Origin: Azotobacter chroococcum
GTDB lineage: Bacteria > Pseudomonadota > Gammaproteobacteria > Pseudomonadales > Pseudomonadaceae
DNA: 64,000 bases
Reading direction: 5' to 3'
Assembly: GCF_004339665.1 (NCBI RefSeq)
Contig: NZ_SMMU01000006.1
Location: 1 to 64,000, forward strand
Below the pieces are notes generated by a model. It saw nothing but the letters and a program-made list of their open reading frames with translations, was not told the DNA's origin and made no database searches. The translations under genes were made by a program, and so were the position numbers. Every line of letters begins with the position of its first letter. The first letter of the stretch is position 1. Positions 41,978 through 54,111 of this stretch are shown piece after piece.

Positions 41978-42508
41978 GTGAAACGAGCGATATTCCTGTT
42001 GCCGCTGGTGCTCTTCCTGGGCATCGCGGCCTTCCTCTATCGCGGCCTGTTCCTCGATCCCGCCGAGCTGCCCTCGGCGTTGATCGGCAAGCCGTTCCCG
42101 GCGTTCTCCCTGCCCGCCGTGGAGCAGCCGGAGCGCACCCTCGGCGTCGCCGATCTCCAGGGCCGGCCGGCGCTGGTCAACGTCTGGGCGACCTGGTGCG
42201 TGTCGTGCAAGGTCGAGCATCCGGTGCTCAACGAACTGGCCCGGCGCGGCGTGAACATCGTCGGCGTCAACTACAAGGACGACAACGCCAGCGCGCTGAA
42301 ATGGCTGAAGGAGTTCCACAACCCCTACCAGTTGAACATCCGCGACGAGCAGGGCAGCCTCGGCCTGGACCTGGGCGTCTACGGCGCGCCGGAAACCTTC
42401 CTCATCGACAGGCACGGCATCATCCGCCATAAGTTCGTCGGGGTGATCGACGAGCGGGTCTGGCGCGAGCAGCTTGCCGCGCGCTACCAGGAGCTGCTGG
42501 ACGAATGA
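41978..42508 (+). CDS. ccmG: Thiol:disulfide interchange protein CcmG/DsbE
   Basis: A 176-residue membrane-anchored periplasmic thioredoxin. The redox motif is WCVSC (Cys74, Cys77), with cis-Pro region [12 protein letters not shown]. It reduces the haem-binding cysteines of apocytochrome c. The start is GTG 41978 with AAGGAG 7 bases upstream, 2 bases after the ccmF stop. Confidence 0.93.
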   Translation: MKRAIFLLPLVLFLGIAAFLYRGLFLDPAELPSALIGKPFPAFSLPAVEQPERTLGVADLQGRPALVNVWATWCVSCKVEHPVLNELARRGVNIVGVNYKDDNASALKWLKEFHNPYQLNIRDEQGSLGLDLGVYGAPETFLIDRHGIIRHKFVGVIDERVWREQLAARYQELLDE

Positions 42509-42978
42509 GAGCCTTGATCCGCGCTGCACTGCTCGGCCTGGCGCTGAGCATGACTGCCCATGCCGCCATCGACACCTACGAATTCAAGAGCGACGCCGAG
42601 CGCGAGCGCTACCGCGGCCTGATCGAGGAGCTGCGCTGTCCGAAGTGCCAGAACCAGAACATCGCCGACTCCGACGCGCCCATCGCCATGGACCTGCGCC
42701 GGGAGATCTACCGGATGCTCGGCGAAGGGCAGAGCGACGAGCAGATCGTCGACTACCTGGTGGCCCGCTACGGCGACTTCGTCCGCTACAAGCCGCCGCT
42801 CGACGCCCGGACGATGCTGCTCTGGTACGGCCCGGCGGGCCTGCTGGCGATCGGTTTCGGCGTGCTGGCGATGATTCTCGTCCGGCGTCGGCGCAGTGTC
42901 GCCACTTCCGCGTCGAACACCCTTTCCCCGGCCGAGCGCGAGCGCCTTGCCACCCTGCTGGACAAAAAAGACCCATGA
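42505..42978 (+). CDS. ccmH: Cytochrome c maturation thioredox protein CcmH
   Basis: A 157-residue protein with a signal peptide (to AHAA), the redox motif LRCPKCQNQ (Cys45, Cys48) and one C-terminal helix ([21 protein letters not shown]). It works with CcmG on apocytochrome cysteines and joins CcmFI. ATGA overlaps on both sides. Confidence 0.93.
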   Translation: MRALIRAALLGLALSMTAHAAIDTYEFKSDAERERYRGLIEELRCPKCQNQNIADSDAPIAMDLRREIYRMLGEGQSDEQIVDYLVARYGDFVRYKPPLDARTMLLWYGPAGLLAIGFGVLAMILVRRRRSVATSASNTLSPAERERLATLLDKKDP

Positions 42979-44192
42979 TCGACTTCTGGATCGCCGCCGG
43001 CCTGCTGCTGCTGCTGGCCCTGGCCTTTCTGCTGCTTCCCGTGGTGCGCGGCCGCCGCGTCCAGGCTGAGGAGGACCGCACCGCGCTCAACGTGGCGCTC
43101 TATGAGGAGCGTCTGGCCGAGCTGGAGGCGCAGCGCGCGGCCGGCACCCTGGATGCCGGGCAACTGGAGGACGGCCGCGCCGAGGCGGCCCGCGAGCTGC
43201 TGGCCGATACGGCGGACGGCGAGGGACAGCGTCGCGCCTCGCTGGGCAAGGCCGTGCCGATGGCGGTGGCGCTGCTGGTGCCGCTGCTCGGCTACGGCCT
43301 GTACCTGCACTGGGGCGCCAGCGACAAGCTCGATCTGGCCCGCCAGTTCGACGAACAGCCGAAGACCCTCGAGGAGATGACTGCCCGTCTGGAGGAGGCA
43401 GTCAAGGTCCAGCCGGACTCCGCCGAGGGCTGGTATTTCCTCGGCCGCACCTACATGGCCCAGGAGCGTCCGGTCGATGCCGTGCGGGCTTTCGAGCAGG
43501 CCGCCCGGCTGGCCCAGCGGCCGCCGGAGATCCTCGGTCAGTGGGCCCAGGCGCTGTATTTCGCCGAAGGCAAGCGCTGGAATCCGCAGATGCAGGCATT
43601 GACCGATGAGGCGCTGGCCGCTGACCCGGCCGAAGTCACCAGCCTCGGCCTGCTGGGCATCGCCGCCTTCGAGGAGCGCCGCTTCGCCGATGCCGCCGGC
43701 TACTGGGAGCGCCTGGTGGCGATCCTGCCCGAGGGCGATCCGTCGCGGGCGGCCATCGTCGGCGGCATCGCCCGCGCCCGCGAGCAGGCCGGCATGCCGG
43801 AAAGCGCGCCAGCGACGGCCAGTCAGGTCGAGCTGAAGGTCAGCGTCGCCCTGGCGCCGGAGCTGGCCGGCAAGGTGCAGCCGGACGACAGCGTATTCGT
43901 CTTCGCCCGTGCCGTTTCCGGTCCGCCGATGCCGCTGGCGGTCGAGCGCCTGCGTGTGGCCGACCTGCCGGCGCAGGTCGCCCTGAGCGACGCCGATGCG
44001 ATGATGCCGCAGCTCAGGTTGTCGAACTTCGCCGAGGTGCAGCTGGTCGCCCGGGTCTCGCGGGCCGGAAATCCCACCGCGGGCGACTGGGTCGGCCAGC
44101 TCGATGCGGTGAACGCCAAGGCATCGGGCGAATACGCCCTGACCATCGATCGAGCCGACGCGCCCTCAGGGCGCGTCCCCGGAGAGGACTGA
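42975..44192 (+). CDS. ccmI: Apocytochrome chaperone CcmI
   Basis: A 405-residue protein that holds apocytochrome c for the CcmFHI haem ligation complex. Two membrane helices (about residues 4-24 and 95-112) are followed by a TPR-type region ([30 protein letters not shown] and repeats to about residue 280) and a C-terminal beta-rich domain. The ATG overlaps the ccmH stop. Confidence 0.9.
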   Translation: MIDFWIAAGLLLLLALAFLLLPVVRGRRVQAEEDRTALNVALYEERLAELEAQRAAGTLDAGQLEDGRAEAARELLADTADGEGQRRASLGKAVPMAVALLVPLLGYGLYLHWGASDKLDLARQFDEQPKTLEEMTARLEEAVKVQPDSAEGWYFLGRTYMAQERPVDAVRAFEQAARLAQRPPEILGQWAQALYFAEGKRWNPQMQALTDEALAADPAEVTSLGLLGIAAFEERRFADAAGYWERLVAILPEGDPSRAAIVGGIARAREQAGMPESAPATASQVELKVSVALAPELAGKVQPDDSVFVFARAVSGPPMPLAVERLRVADLPAQVALSDADAMMPQLRLSNFAEVQLVARVSRAGNPTAGDWVGQLDAVNAKASGEYALTIDRADAPSGRVPGED

Positions 44193-44671
44193 TGAAGATC
44201 CGTTCCCCGTTCCCGGCGAGGTCCGCCGGGCTGCCGCGCCACCTGCGTCCGTTCGGCATGCTCGGCCTGACCCTGCTGCTGGTCGCCTGTGCCCATCAGG
44301 ATTACGACCATCCACCCGAGCCGCGTCCGGCGCCGACCCAGCGTCCTCCCGTGCAGCGGCCGCCGGCGCAGGTTCCGAGGCAGCCGAGCCAGACGATCAA
44401 GGCCCTGCCTTCCTCCCCCAAGGCTGCCAGTCCGCAGCAGAGCCGGGGCGGCAACCATCCGCGCTACGCGCCGCCGCCGGATGTCGACGCCTACTGGGAC
44501 AACAGCCTGGGGGTCTACGTGGTGAAGGGCCGGCCGCTGTACTACCGGGAGCGCCTGTACTACCGCTGGAACGACGGCTGGTACAGCTCCGGGCGGCCGA
44601 ACGGACCCTGGGAGACGGTCGAGGGGCCGAGCGTGCCGCCGGGGCTGCGCAGCCGCCATCCGGCGCGCTGA
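44192..44671 (+). CDS. Proline-rich outer-membrane lipoprotein, hypothetical
   Basis: A 159-residue protein with a hydrophobic stretch ending in the lipobox LLVAC (Cys near residue 33), so a lipoprotein. The next ~70 residues are Pro/Gln/Arg-rich and likely disordered. The end is a compact aromatic block (PLYYRERLYYRWNDGWY, then RPNGPWETV) seen in small secreted domains. It shares one base with the ccmI stop (TGATG) and so is read with the ccm operon. Whether it takes part in cytochrome c maturation is unknown. The N-terminus before the lipobox is long and Arg-rich, so a later start is possible. Confidence 0.7.
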   Translation: MKIRSPFPARSAGLPRHLRPFGMLGLTLLLVACAHQDYDHPPEPRPAPTQRPPVQRPPAQVPRQPSQTIKALPSSPKAASPQQSRGGNHPRYAPPPDVDAYWDNSLGVYVVKGRPLYYRERLYYRWNDGWYSSGRPNGPWETVEGPSVPPGLRSRHPAR

Positions 44672-44682
44672 GCGGCCGGGCG

Positions 44683-45540
44683 TCAGCCGTGCAGCTCCTC
44701 CTCGCTGGCCTCCGGTACGGATTCCGGGCGGTGGGGAAACAAGGCATTGCCGCAACGGCTGCAATAGGCGGCATCGGGCTCGTGGACGCCCTTTTCGCAG
44801 GTCGGGCAAGTCTGGTGCAGCCGCTCCGGCTGCATCGCGCTGGCCAGTTCGGCGGTGAAGATCCCGGTGGGCACGGCGATCACCGAGTAGCCGGTGATCA
44901 TCACCAGGGTGGCCATGGCCTGGCCCAGCGGGGTCTTCGGCGTAATGTCGCCGTAGCCGACCGTGGTCATGGTCACCACCGCCCAGTAGATGCTGGCGGG
45001 AATGCTGGTGAAGCCATGCTCCGGTCCTTCGATCACATACATCAGGGTGCCGAAGACGATCACCAGGGTGGTCACGCTGAACAGGAAGACGATGATCTTC
45101 TGCCGGCTGCCGCGCAGCGCGACGAGCAGGAAGTTCGCCTGGCTCAGATAGGGCAAGAGCTTCAGCACGCGGAACACCCGCAGCATGCGCATGACCCGGA
45201 TAATCAGCAGGTACTGCGCCTCGGGAAACAGCAGGGCGAGGACGGCCGGCAGCACGGCCAGCAGGTCGACGGCGCCGTAGAAGCTGAAGATGTAGCGTGA
45301 CGGCCTGGGGTGGATGGCGATGCGCAGGAGGTATTCGGCGGCGAAGAGCATCGTGAAGCTCCATTCCAGGGCGTAGAACAGTTCGCCGTAGTGGTCGTAG
45401 CTCTGCACGCTGTCGAGCATCACCACCACCAGGCTGGCGAAGATGGCCAGCAGCAGCGCGATATCGAACTGCCGGCCGGCCGGCGTGTCGCTGAAGAAGA
45501 CGATGATGTAGAGGCGCTCGCGCCAGCTGTTCTTGTCCAT
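44683..45540 (-). CDS. Voltage-gated-type potassium channel
   Basis: A 285-residue six-helix ion channel. The selectivity filter is TMTTVGYGD (TVGYGD at 193-198). A positively charged S4-like helix (RVMRMLRVFRVLKLL, residues 115-129) marks the voltage-sensor type. After the pore a zinc-ribbon-like tail carries CPTC and CSRCG. The start at 45540 has GAGGTGG upstream; the longer frame to 45618 is not supported. It converges on the lipoprotein gene and diverges from moaA. The physiological trigger cannot be told. Confidence 0.87.
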   Translation of the reverse strand: MDKNSWRERLYIIVFFSDTPAGRQFDIALLLAIFASLVVVMLDSVQSYDHYGELFYALEWSFTMLFAAEYLLRIAIHPRPSRYIFSFYGAVDLLAVLPAVLALLFPEAQYLLIIRVMRMLRVFRVLKLLPYLSQANFLLVALRGSRQKIIVFLFSVTTLVIVFGTLMYVIEGPEHGFTSIPASIYWAVVTMTTVGYGDITPKTPLGQAMATLVMITGYSVIAVPTGIFTAELASAMQPERLHQTCPTCEKGVHEPDAAYCSRCGNALFPHRPESVPEASEEELHG

Positions 45541-45725
45541 GTGCCACCTCGTTCGCTGCGCCTGTCCGCCGGACTGGCCGGTTGGCGCACATCCTGCTTT
45601 CATTGTGCAAAGGGTCAATGATGGCTGACATCGCCGGCCCCGATCATAACCGGCTCGAGGATGCGAGCGATCCGGCCTGGTCCCGCGGAGCGGTGCAATA
45701 CAGGCCGGTGAGAGTGAACTACGCC

Positions 45726-46721
45726 ATGTCCAATGCCGAACTGGTCGATCCCTTCGGACGCCGCATCACCTACCTGCGCCTGTCGGTGACCGATCGCTGC
45801 GATTTCCGCTGCACCTACTGCATGAGCGAGAACATGGTGTTCGCCCCGCGCGAGCAGATCCTCAGCCTGGAGGAGCTCTACGACGTGGCGGACGCCTTCA
45901 TCGGCCTCGGCGTCAGGCGCATCCGCATCACCGGCGGCGAGCCGCTGGTGCGCAGGGGCCTGCTCGGCCTGCTGGAGCGCCTGGGCGCGCGCCCGGAGCT
46001 GGAAGACCTGGCCATGACCACCAACGGCTCGCAGCTGCCGTTCATGGCCGGCGACCTGCGCGCGGCCGGGGTCCGGCGCCTCAACATCAGCCTCGACTCG
46101 CTGCGCCCCGAGCGCTTCGCCGCCTTCACCCGCCGCGACAAGCTCGACCAGGTCCTTGCCGGCATCGAGGCGGCCCGTGCCGCGGGCTTCGCGCGGCTCA
46201 AGCTGAACAGTGTGATACAGAAGGGCCGCAACGACGACGAGGTGCTCGAGCTGGTCGAGTTCGCCGTGGCGCGCGGCCTGGACATCAGCTTCATCGAGGA
46301 GATGCCGCTCGGCGGCATCTCCAGCCACAGGCGCAGCGAGACCCTCTGCTCCAGCGACGAGGTGCGCCGGCGCATCGAGGAACGCTTCACCCTGGTGCGC
46401 AGCAGCCACGTCAGCGGCGGCCCCTCGCGCTACTGGCAGGTGGTCGGCAGCCAGACTCAGGTCGGCTTCATCTCGCCGCACAGCCACAACTTCTGTGGCG
46501 CCTGCAACCGCGTGCGGGTCACCGCCGAGGGCAAGCTGGTGCTCTGTCTCGGCCACGAGGGTGCGCTCGACCTGAAGACCCTGATGCGCACCCATCCCGG
46601 CGACTCCGAACGGCTGCGCCAGGCCCTGGTCGACGCCCTGCAGCTCAAGCCCGAGCGCCATCACTTCGAGGCCGACGCCCAGGTGCAGGTAGTGCGCTTC
46701 ATGAGCATGACCGGAGGTTGA
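45726..46721 (+). CDS. moaA: GTP 3',8-cyclase MoaA
   Basis: A 331-residue radical SAM enzyme for the first step of molybdenum cofactor synthesis (GTP to cyclic pyranopterin precursor). The SAM cluster ligands are Cys25, Cys29 and Cys32 (DRCDFRCTYC). The second cluster has FCGACN and a later Cys in LVLCLG. The protein ends in the required Gly-Gly. The start ATG 45726 is chosen from homology; the frame is open from 45582. No other moa gene is adjacent, so this looks like one of two moaA copies as in P. aeruginosa. Confidence 0.92.
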   Translation: MSNAELVDPFGRRITYLRLSVTDRCDFRCTYCMSENMVFAPREQILSLEELYDVADAFIGLGVRRIRITGGEPLVRRGLLGLLERLGARPELEDLAMTTNGSQLPFMAGDLRAAGVRRLNISLDSLRPERFAAFTRRDKLDQVLAGIEAARAAGFARLKLNSVIQKGRNDDEVLELVEFAVARGLDISFIEEMPLGGISSHRRSETLCSSDEVRRRIEERFTLVRSSHVSGGPSRYWQVVGSQTQVGFISPHSHNFCGACNRVRVTAEGKLVLCLGHEGALDLKTLMRTHPGDSERLRQALVDALQLKPERHHFEADAQVQVVRFMSMTGG

Positions 46722-46932
46722 GCGAAAGGGGCGCATGCCCGCTCTGTCTGCACCAGGATAGTGCTTCCTGCGACCTTGGTCGCGCGACGTCGGCGCTGCC
46801 CGGGCAGGCCCCTGTGCTAGACTTCGCGCCCTGCACGCACCCGACGAACCCCAACTCCAGCCATGATCCCGCCGGCTCCCGACCGCTTCCTCTTCACGCC
46901 CCCTGCCAGACACGGCCTGCCCGAGACCTGCC

Positions 46933-49900
46933 ATGCGCCTTAAGAGCATCAAGCTGGCCGGTTTCAAGTCCTTCGTCGACCCCACCACGGCAAGCTTCCC
47001 GAGCAACATGGCGGCGGTGGTGGGTCCCAACGGCTGCGGCAAGTCCAACATCATCGATGCCGTCCGCTGGGTGATGGGCGAGAGCTCGGCGAAGAACCTT
47101 CGCGGCGAGTCGATGACCGACGTCATCTTCAACGGCTCGAACAGCCGCAAGCCGGTGACCCAGGCTTCCATCGAGCTGATTTTCGACAACAGCGACGGCA
47201 GCCTCACCGGCGAATATGCCGGCTATGCGGAAATCTCCATTCGCCGACGGGTGACCCGCGACGGGCAGAGCGCCTACTTCCTCAATGGGGTGAAGTGCCG
47301 CCGCCGCGACATCACCGACATCTTCCTCGGCACCGGCCTGGGGCCGCGCAGCTACTCGATCATCGAGCAGGGCATGATTTCCCGGCTGATCGAGGCCCGT
47401 CCCGAGGATCTGCGCAACTTCATCGAGGAAGCCGCCGGCATCTCCAAGTACAAGGAGCGCCGTCGCGAGACCGAGAACCGCATCCGCCGCACCGAGGAGA
47501 ACCTGGCGCGCCTCTCCGACCTGCGCGAGGAACTGGAGCGCCAGCTCGAGCGCCTGCAGCGCCAGGCCCAGGCCGCCGAGAAGTACCAGGAATGCAAGGC
47601 CGAGGAGCGCCGCCTCAAGGCCCAGCTCGCCGCCCTGCGCTGGCGGGCGCTGAACGAGCAGGTCGGCCAGCGCGAGCAGGTCATCGGCGACCAGGAGGTC
47701 GCCCTCGAGGCGCTGATCGCCGAGCAGCGCAATGCCGACGCCGGCATCGAGCGCCTGCGCGACGAGCACCACGGACTCGCCGAGCGCTTCCAGCAGGTGC
47801 AGGGCCGCTTCTATTCGCTGGGCGCCGACATCGGCCGGGTCGAGCAGAGCATCCAGCACGGCCAGCAGCGTCTGCGCCAGTTGCAGAACGATCTGCAGGA
47901 GGCGGAGAAGAACCGTCAGGAAACCGCCGCCCACCTCGACCAGGACCGCCGCCTGCTGGCCGAGCTCGACGAGGAGCTGGCCATGCTCGAGCCCGAGCGG
48001 GAAGTCGCCGCGGCTGCTGCCGAGGAGAGTGCCGCCCGCCTGGAAGAGGCGGAGTCCTCCATGCAGGCTTGGCAGGAGCAGTGGGACGGCTTCCACCAGC
48101 ACTCCTCGGAAGCGCGGCGCAGCGCCGAGGTGCAGCAGGCGCACATCCAGCAGCTGGAGCAGAGCCTCGAGCGCCTGCTGGAGCGCGAGCGCCGCCTCGG
48201 TGACGAGCGCGCCCAGCTGGCGGACGACCCGCAGGAGGCCGGCATCGCCGAGCTGGCCGAGCAGCTGGCGCTCGGCGAGCTGACCCAGGAAGAGCTGGGC
48301 GCCGCCGAGGCGGCCCTGGGCGAAACCCTCGAGCGGCTGCGCGGCGAGCTGCAGCAGGCGACCCAGGAACAGCAGCAGGTCCAGGGCGAGCTGCAGCGCC
48401 TGAACGGACGGATCGCCTCCCTGGAGGCCCTGCAGCAGGCGGCGCTGGACCCCGGCCAGGGGGTCGCCGAATGGCTGCGCGGGCAGCGCCTGGAGGATCG
48501 TCCGCGGCTGGCCGAGGGGCTGCGGGTGACGCCCGGCTGGGAGCTGGCGGTGGAAACCGTGCTCGGCGCCGATCTGCAGGCGCCGCTCGTGGAGGACTTC
48601 GCCGGTCTTGACCTGGACGCCTTCGCCCAGGGCGAGCTGCACCTGCTCGCCCCGGCGCCGGGCGCCACCTGTCTGGCCGGCAGCCTGCTCGACAAGGTCG
48701 AGGGCGGCGCCGACCTGGCGCCCTGGCTGGGCCGGGTGATGACGGTGGAGCACCTCGCCGAGGCCCTGCAGCGGCGGCCCTCCCTGAGCGAGGGCGAAAG
48801 TCTGATCAGCCGCGACGGCTACTGGCTCGGCCGCCACTTCCTGCGCGTGCGCCGGGCCAGCGACGCCGAATCCGGGCTGCTCGCCCGTGGCCAGGAGCTG
48901 GAGCGCCTGCAGGCCGGGCGCGACGAACTCGAGGCGCGCCTGGCCGAACTGGAGGCGCGCCTGCTCGCCATGAACGAGGCGCGCTGCCAGCAGGAGGAGA
49001 GCCGTGAGGGGCTGCGCCGGCGTCTGCAGAAGGAGGCCCGCCAGCAGGGCGAGCTGAAGGCCCGGCTGTCGGCCCTGCAGGCGCGGGCCGAACAGCTGCT
49101 GCTGCGCCGTCGCCGCTTCGACGAGGAACTCGCCGAGCTGGGCGAGCAGCGCGCCCTGGAGATCGAGCAGCTGGGCGAGTGCCGCCTGAAGCTGCAGGAT
49201 GCGCTGGATGCCATGGCCGCGGACAACGAGCGCCGCGAGCAGCTGCTGGCCGGCCGCGACGCCCTGCGCGAGGGCCTCGAGCGCCTGCGCCAGGAGGCCC
49301 GCTCGCACAAGGACCAGGCGCACCAGCTGGCCGTGCGGCTCGGCTCGCTGCAGGCCCGCGGCGATTCCACCCGGCAGTCCCTGGAGCGCCTCGAACGGCA
49401 GTTCGAGCGCGCCCGGGAGCGTCGCGAGCAGCTCGGCCTGGATCTGGAGGAGGGCGCGGCGCCGCTGGAGGAGCTGCGCATGAAGCTCGAGGAGCTGCTC
49501 GAGCGACGGCTGGCCGTCGAGGAGGAGCTGCGCCAGGCCGGCCTGGCCCTGGAGGACGCCGAGCGCGGGCTGCGCGAGGTGGAGAAGCGCCGCGGCCAGG
49601 CCGAGCAGCAGGCCCAGCTGCTGCGCGGCCAGCTGGAGCAGCAGCGCCTCGAGTGGCAGGCCCTCAGCGTGCGGCGCAAGGCTCTGCAGGAGCAGTTGCA
49701 GGAGGATGGCCAGGCCCTCCACGAGCTGCTCGGCACGCTCCCCGCCGAGGCCCGCGAGGCGGACTGCGAGGCGGAGCTGGAGCGCGTCGCGGCGCGCATC
49801 CAGCGCCTCGGCGCGATCAACCTGGCGGCCATCGACGAATACCGCCAGCAGTCCGAGCGCAAGCAGTATCTGGATGCGCAGAACGCCGACCTGGTGGAAG

Positions 49901-50421
49901 CCCTGGAAACCCTGGAAAACGTCATCCGCAAGATCGACCGGGAAACCCGCAACCGCTTCAAGGACACCTTCGAACAGATCAATGCCGGCCTGCAGGCGCT
50001 GTTCCCGAAAGTTTTCGGCGGGGGCCACGCCTATCTGGAACTTACCGGCGAGGATCTACTCGATACCGGGGTAGCCATCATGGCGCGCCCGCCGGGCAAG
50101 AAGAACAGCACCATCCATCTGCTCTCCGGCGGCGAGAAGGCGCTGACCGCGCTGGCGCTGGTGTTCGCCATCTTCCAGCTCAACCCGGCGCCGTTCTGCA
50201 TGCTCGACGAGGTGGACGCGCCGCTGGACGATGCCAACGTCGGGCGCTACGCCAGGCTGGTCAAGGAAATGTCGGAAAAGGTGCAGTTCATCTATATCAC
50301 CCACAACAAGATCGCCATGGAGATGGCCGACCAGTTGATGGGCGTGACCATGCACGAGCCGGGCTGTTCGCGTCTGGTGGCGGTGGACGTGGAGGAGGCA
50401 GTGGCGCTGGCGGGCCTCTGA
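46933..50421 (+). CDS. smc: Chromosome segregation ATPase SMC
   Basis: A 1162-residue SMC protein. The head halves are at both ends: Walker A GPNGCGKS (residues 31-38) and, near the C-terminus, signature LLSGGEKALTALAL and Walker B CMLDEVDAPLDD. Long coiled coils rich in Glu, Leu, Arg and Gln run in between, interrupted by a hinge near residues 510-660. It compacts and separates chromosomes with ScpA and ScpB, which are not in the window. The ribosome site is weak. smc-zipA-ligA is a conserved order in Pseudomonas. Confidence 0.95.
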   Translation: MRLKSIKLAGFKSFVDPTTASFPSNMAAVVGPNGCGKSNIIDAVRWVMGESSAKNLRGESMTDVIFNGSNSRKPVTQASIELIFDNSDGSLTGEYAGYAEISIRRRVTRDGQSAYFLNGVKCRRRDITDIFLGTGLGPRSYSIIEQGMISRLIEARPEDLRNFIEEAAGISKYKERRRETENRIRRTEENLARLSDLREELERQLERLQRQAQAAEKYQECKAEERRLKAQLAALRWRALNEQVGQREQVIGDQEVALEALIAEQRNADAGIERLRDEHHGLAERFQQVQGRFYSLGADIGRVEQSIQHGQQRLRQLQNDLQEAEKNRQETAAHLDQDRRLLAELDEELAMLEPEREVAAAAAEESAARLEEAESSMQAWQEQWDGFHQHSSEARRSAEVQQAHIQQLEQSLERLLERERRLGDERAQLADDPQEAGIAELAEQLALGELTQEELGAAEAALGETLERLRGELQQATQEQQQVQGELQRLNGRIASLEALQQAALDPGQGVAEWLRGQRLEDRPRLAEGLRVTPGWELAVETVLGADLQAPLVEDFAGLDLDAFAQGELHLLAPAPGATCLAGSLLDKVEGGADLAPWLGRVMTVEHLAEALQRRPSLSEGESLISRDGYWLGRHFLRVRRASDAESGLLARGQELERLQAGRDELEARLAELEARLLAMNEARCQQEESREGLRRRLQKEARQQGELKARLSALQARAEQLLLRRRRFDEELAELGEQRALEIEQLGECRLKLQDALDAMAADNERREQLLAGRDALREGLERLRQEARSHKDQAHQLAVRLGSLQARGDSTRQSLERLERQFERARERREQLGLDLEEGAAPLEELRMKLEELLERRLAVEEELRQAGLALEDAERGLREVEKRRGQAEQQAQLLRGQLEQQRLEWQALSVRRKALQEQLQEDGQALHELLGTLPAEAREADCEAELERVAARIQRLGAINLAAIDEYRQQSERKQYLDAQNADLVEALETLENVIRKIDRETRNRFKDTFEQINAGLQALFPKVFGGGHAYLELTGEDLLDTGVAIMARPPGKKNSTIHLLSGGEKALTALALVFAIFQLNPAPFCMLDEVDAPLDDANVGRYARLVKEMSEKVQFIYITHNKIAMEMADQLMGVTMHEPGCSRLVAVDVEEAVALAGL

Positions 50422-50483
50422 GGCGAATGTATTGCAGGATCTTCCCTCTCACGGGAATGCGGCGGCCGGCGGTACAATCCACG

Positions 50484-50583
50484 GATAGGGCATGCTAGCT
50501 TAATGGGCAATTTTCGGTACGCGTGGAAAACACTGCAGAACATGCAGTCGCCACGTTTGTGGAAGGGTGGGACGCCCTTTTTT
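50484..50583 (+). ncRNA. Candidate small RNA or attenuator leader, smc-zipA
   Basis: A possible -10 box TACAAT (50473-50478, weak -35) precedes a structured stretch: CGTGG/CCACG (50522-50526, 50551-50555) encloses ACTGCA/TGCAGT (50532-50537, 50543-50548). A second stem AAGGGT/GCCCTT (50563-50568, 50574-50579) runs into T6 and is a good Rho-independent terminator. It ends 52 bases before zipA. It could be a ~100-nt RNA, an attenuator for zipA, or simply the smc terminator. Confidence 0.45.
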
Positions 50584-50635
50584 GTACGGGATAGGAAGTC
50601 CTTTTTGTCAAATCAGTTCAGGGGTTGTGGATTTC

Positions 50636-54002
<3,367 letters not shown>

Positions 54003-54055
54003 GCGCTTTCTCGTGAAGACGTAGGGCGGGTTTCACCCGTACGCAGCTGAGTGGG

Positions 54056-54083
54056 GTGGAAAACCGCGCAGCGTTTTCCACCA
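54056..54083. repeat. Intergenic hairpin repeat, copy 3 of 3
   Basis: GGTGGAAAAC (54056-54065) and GTTTTCCACC (54074-54083) form a perfect 10-bp stem, between the convergent ligA and rapA genes. The same family as at 25801 and 28306. Confidence 0.75.
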
Positions 54084-54111
54084 TGGGCACGCCAATGGCG
54101 GGCGCGCGGCC

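Noticed and set aside
46894-50028. A 1044-codon open frame on the minus strand opposite smc
   Set aside because: A Leu/Gln/Ala-rich shadow of the coiled-coil codons of smc; no start signal or family.
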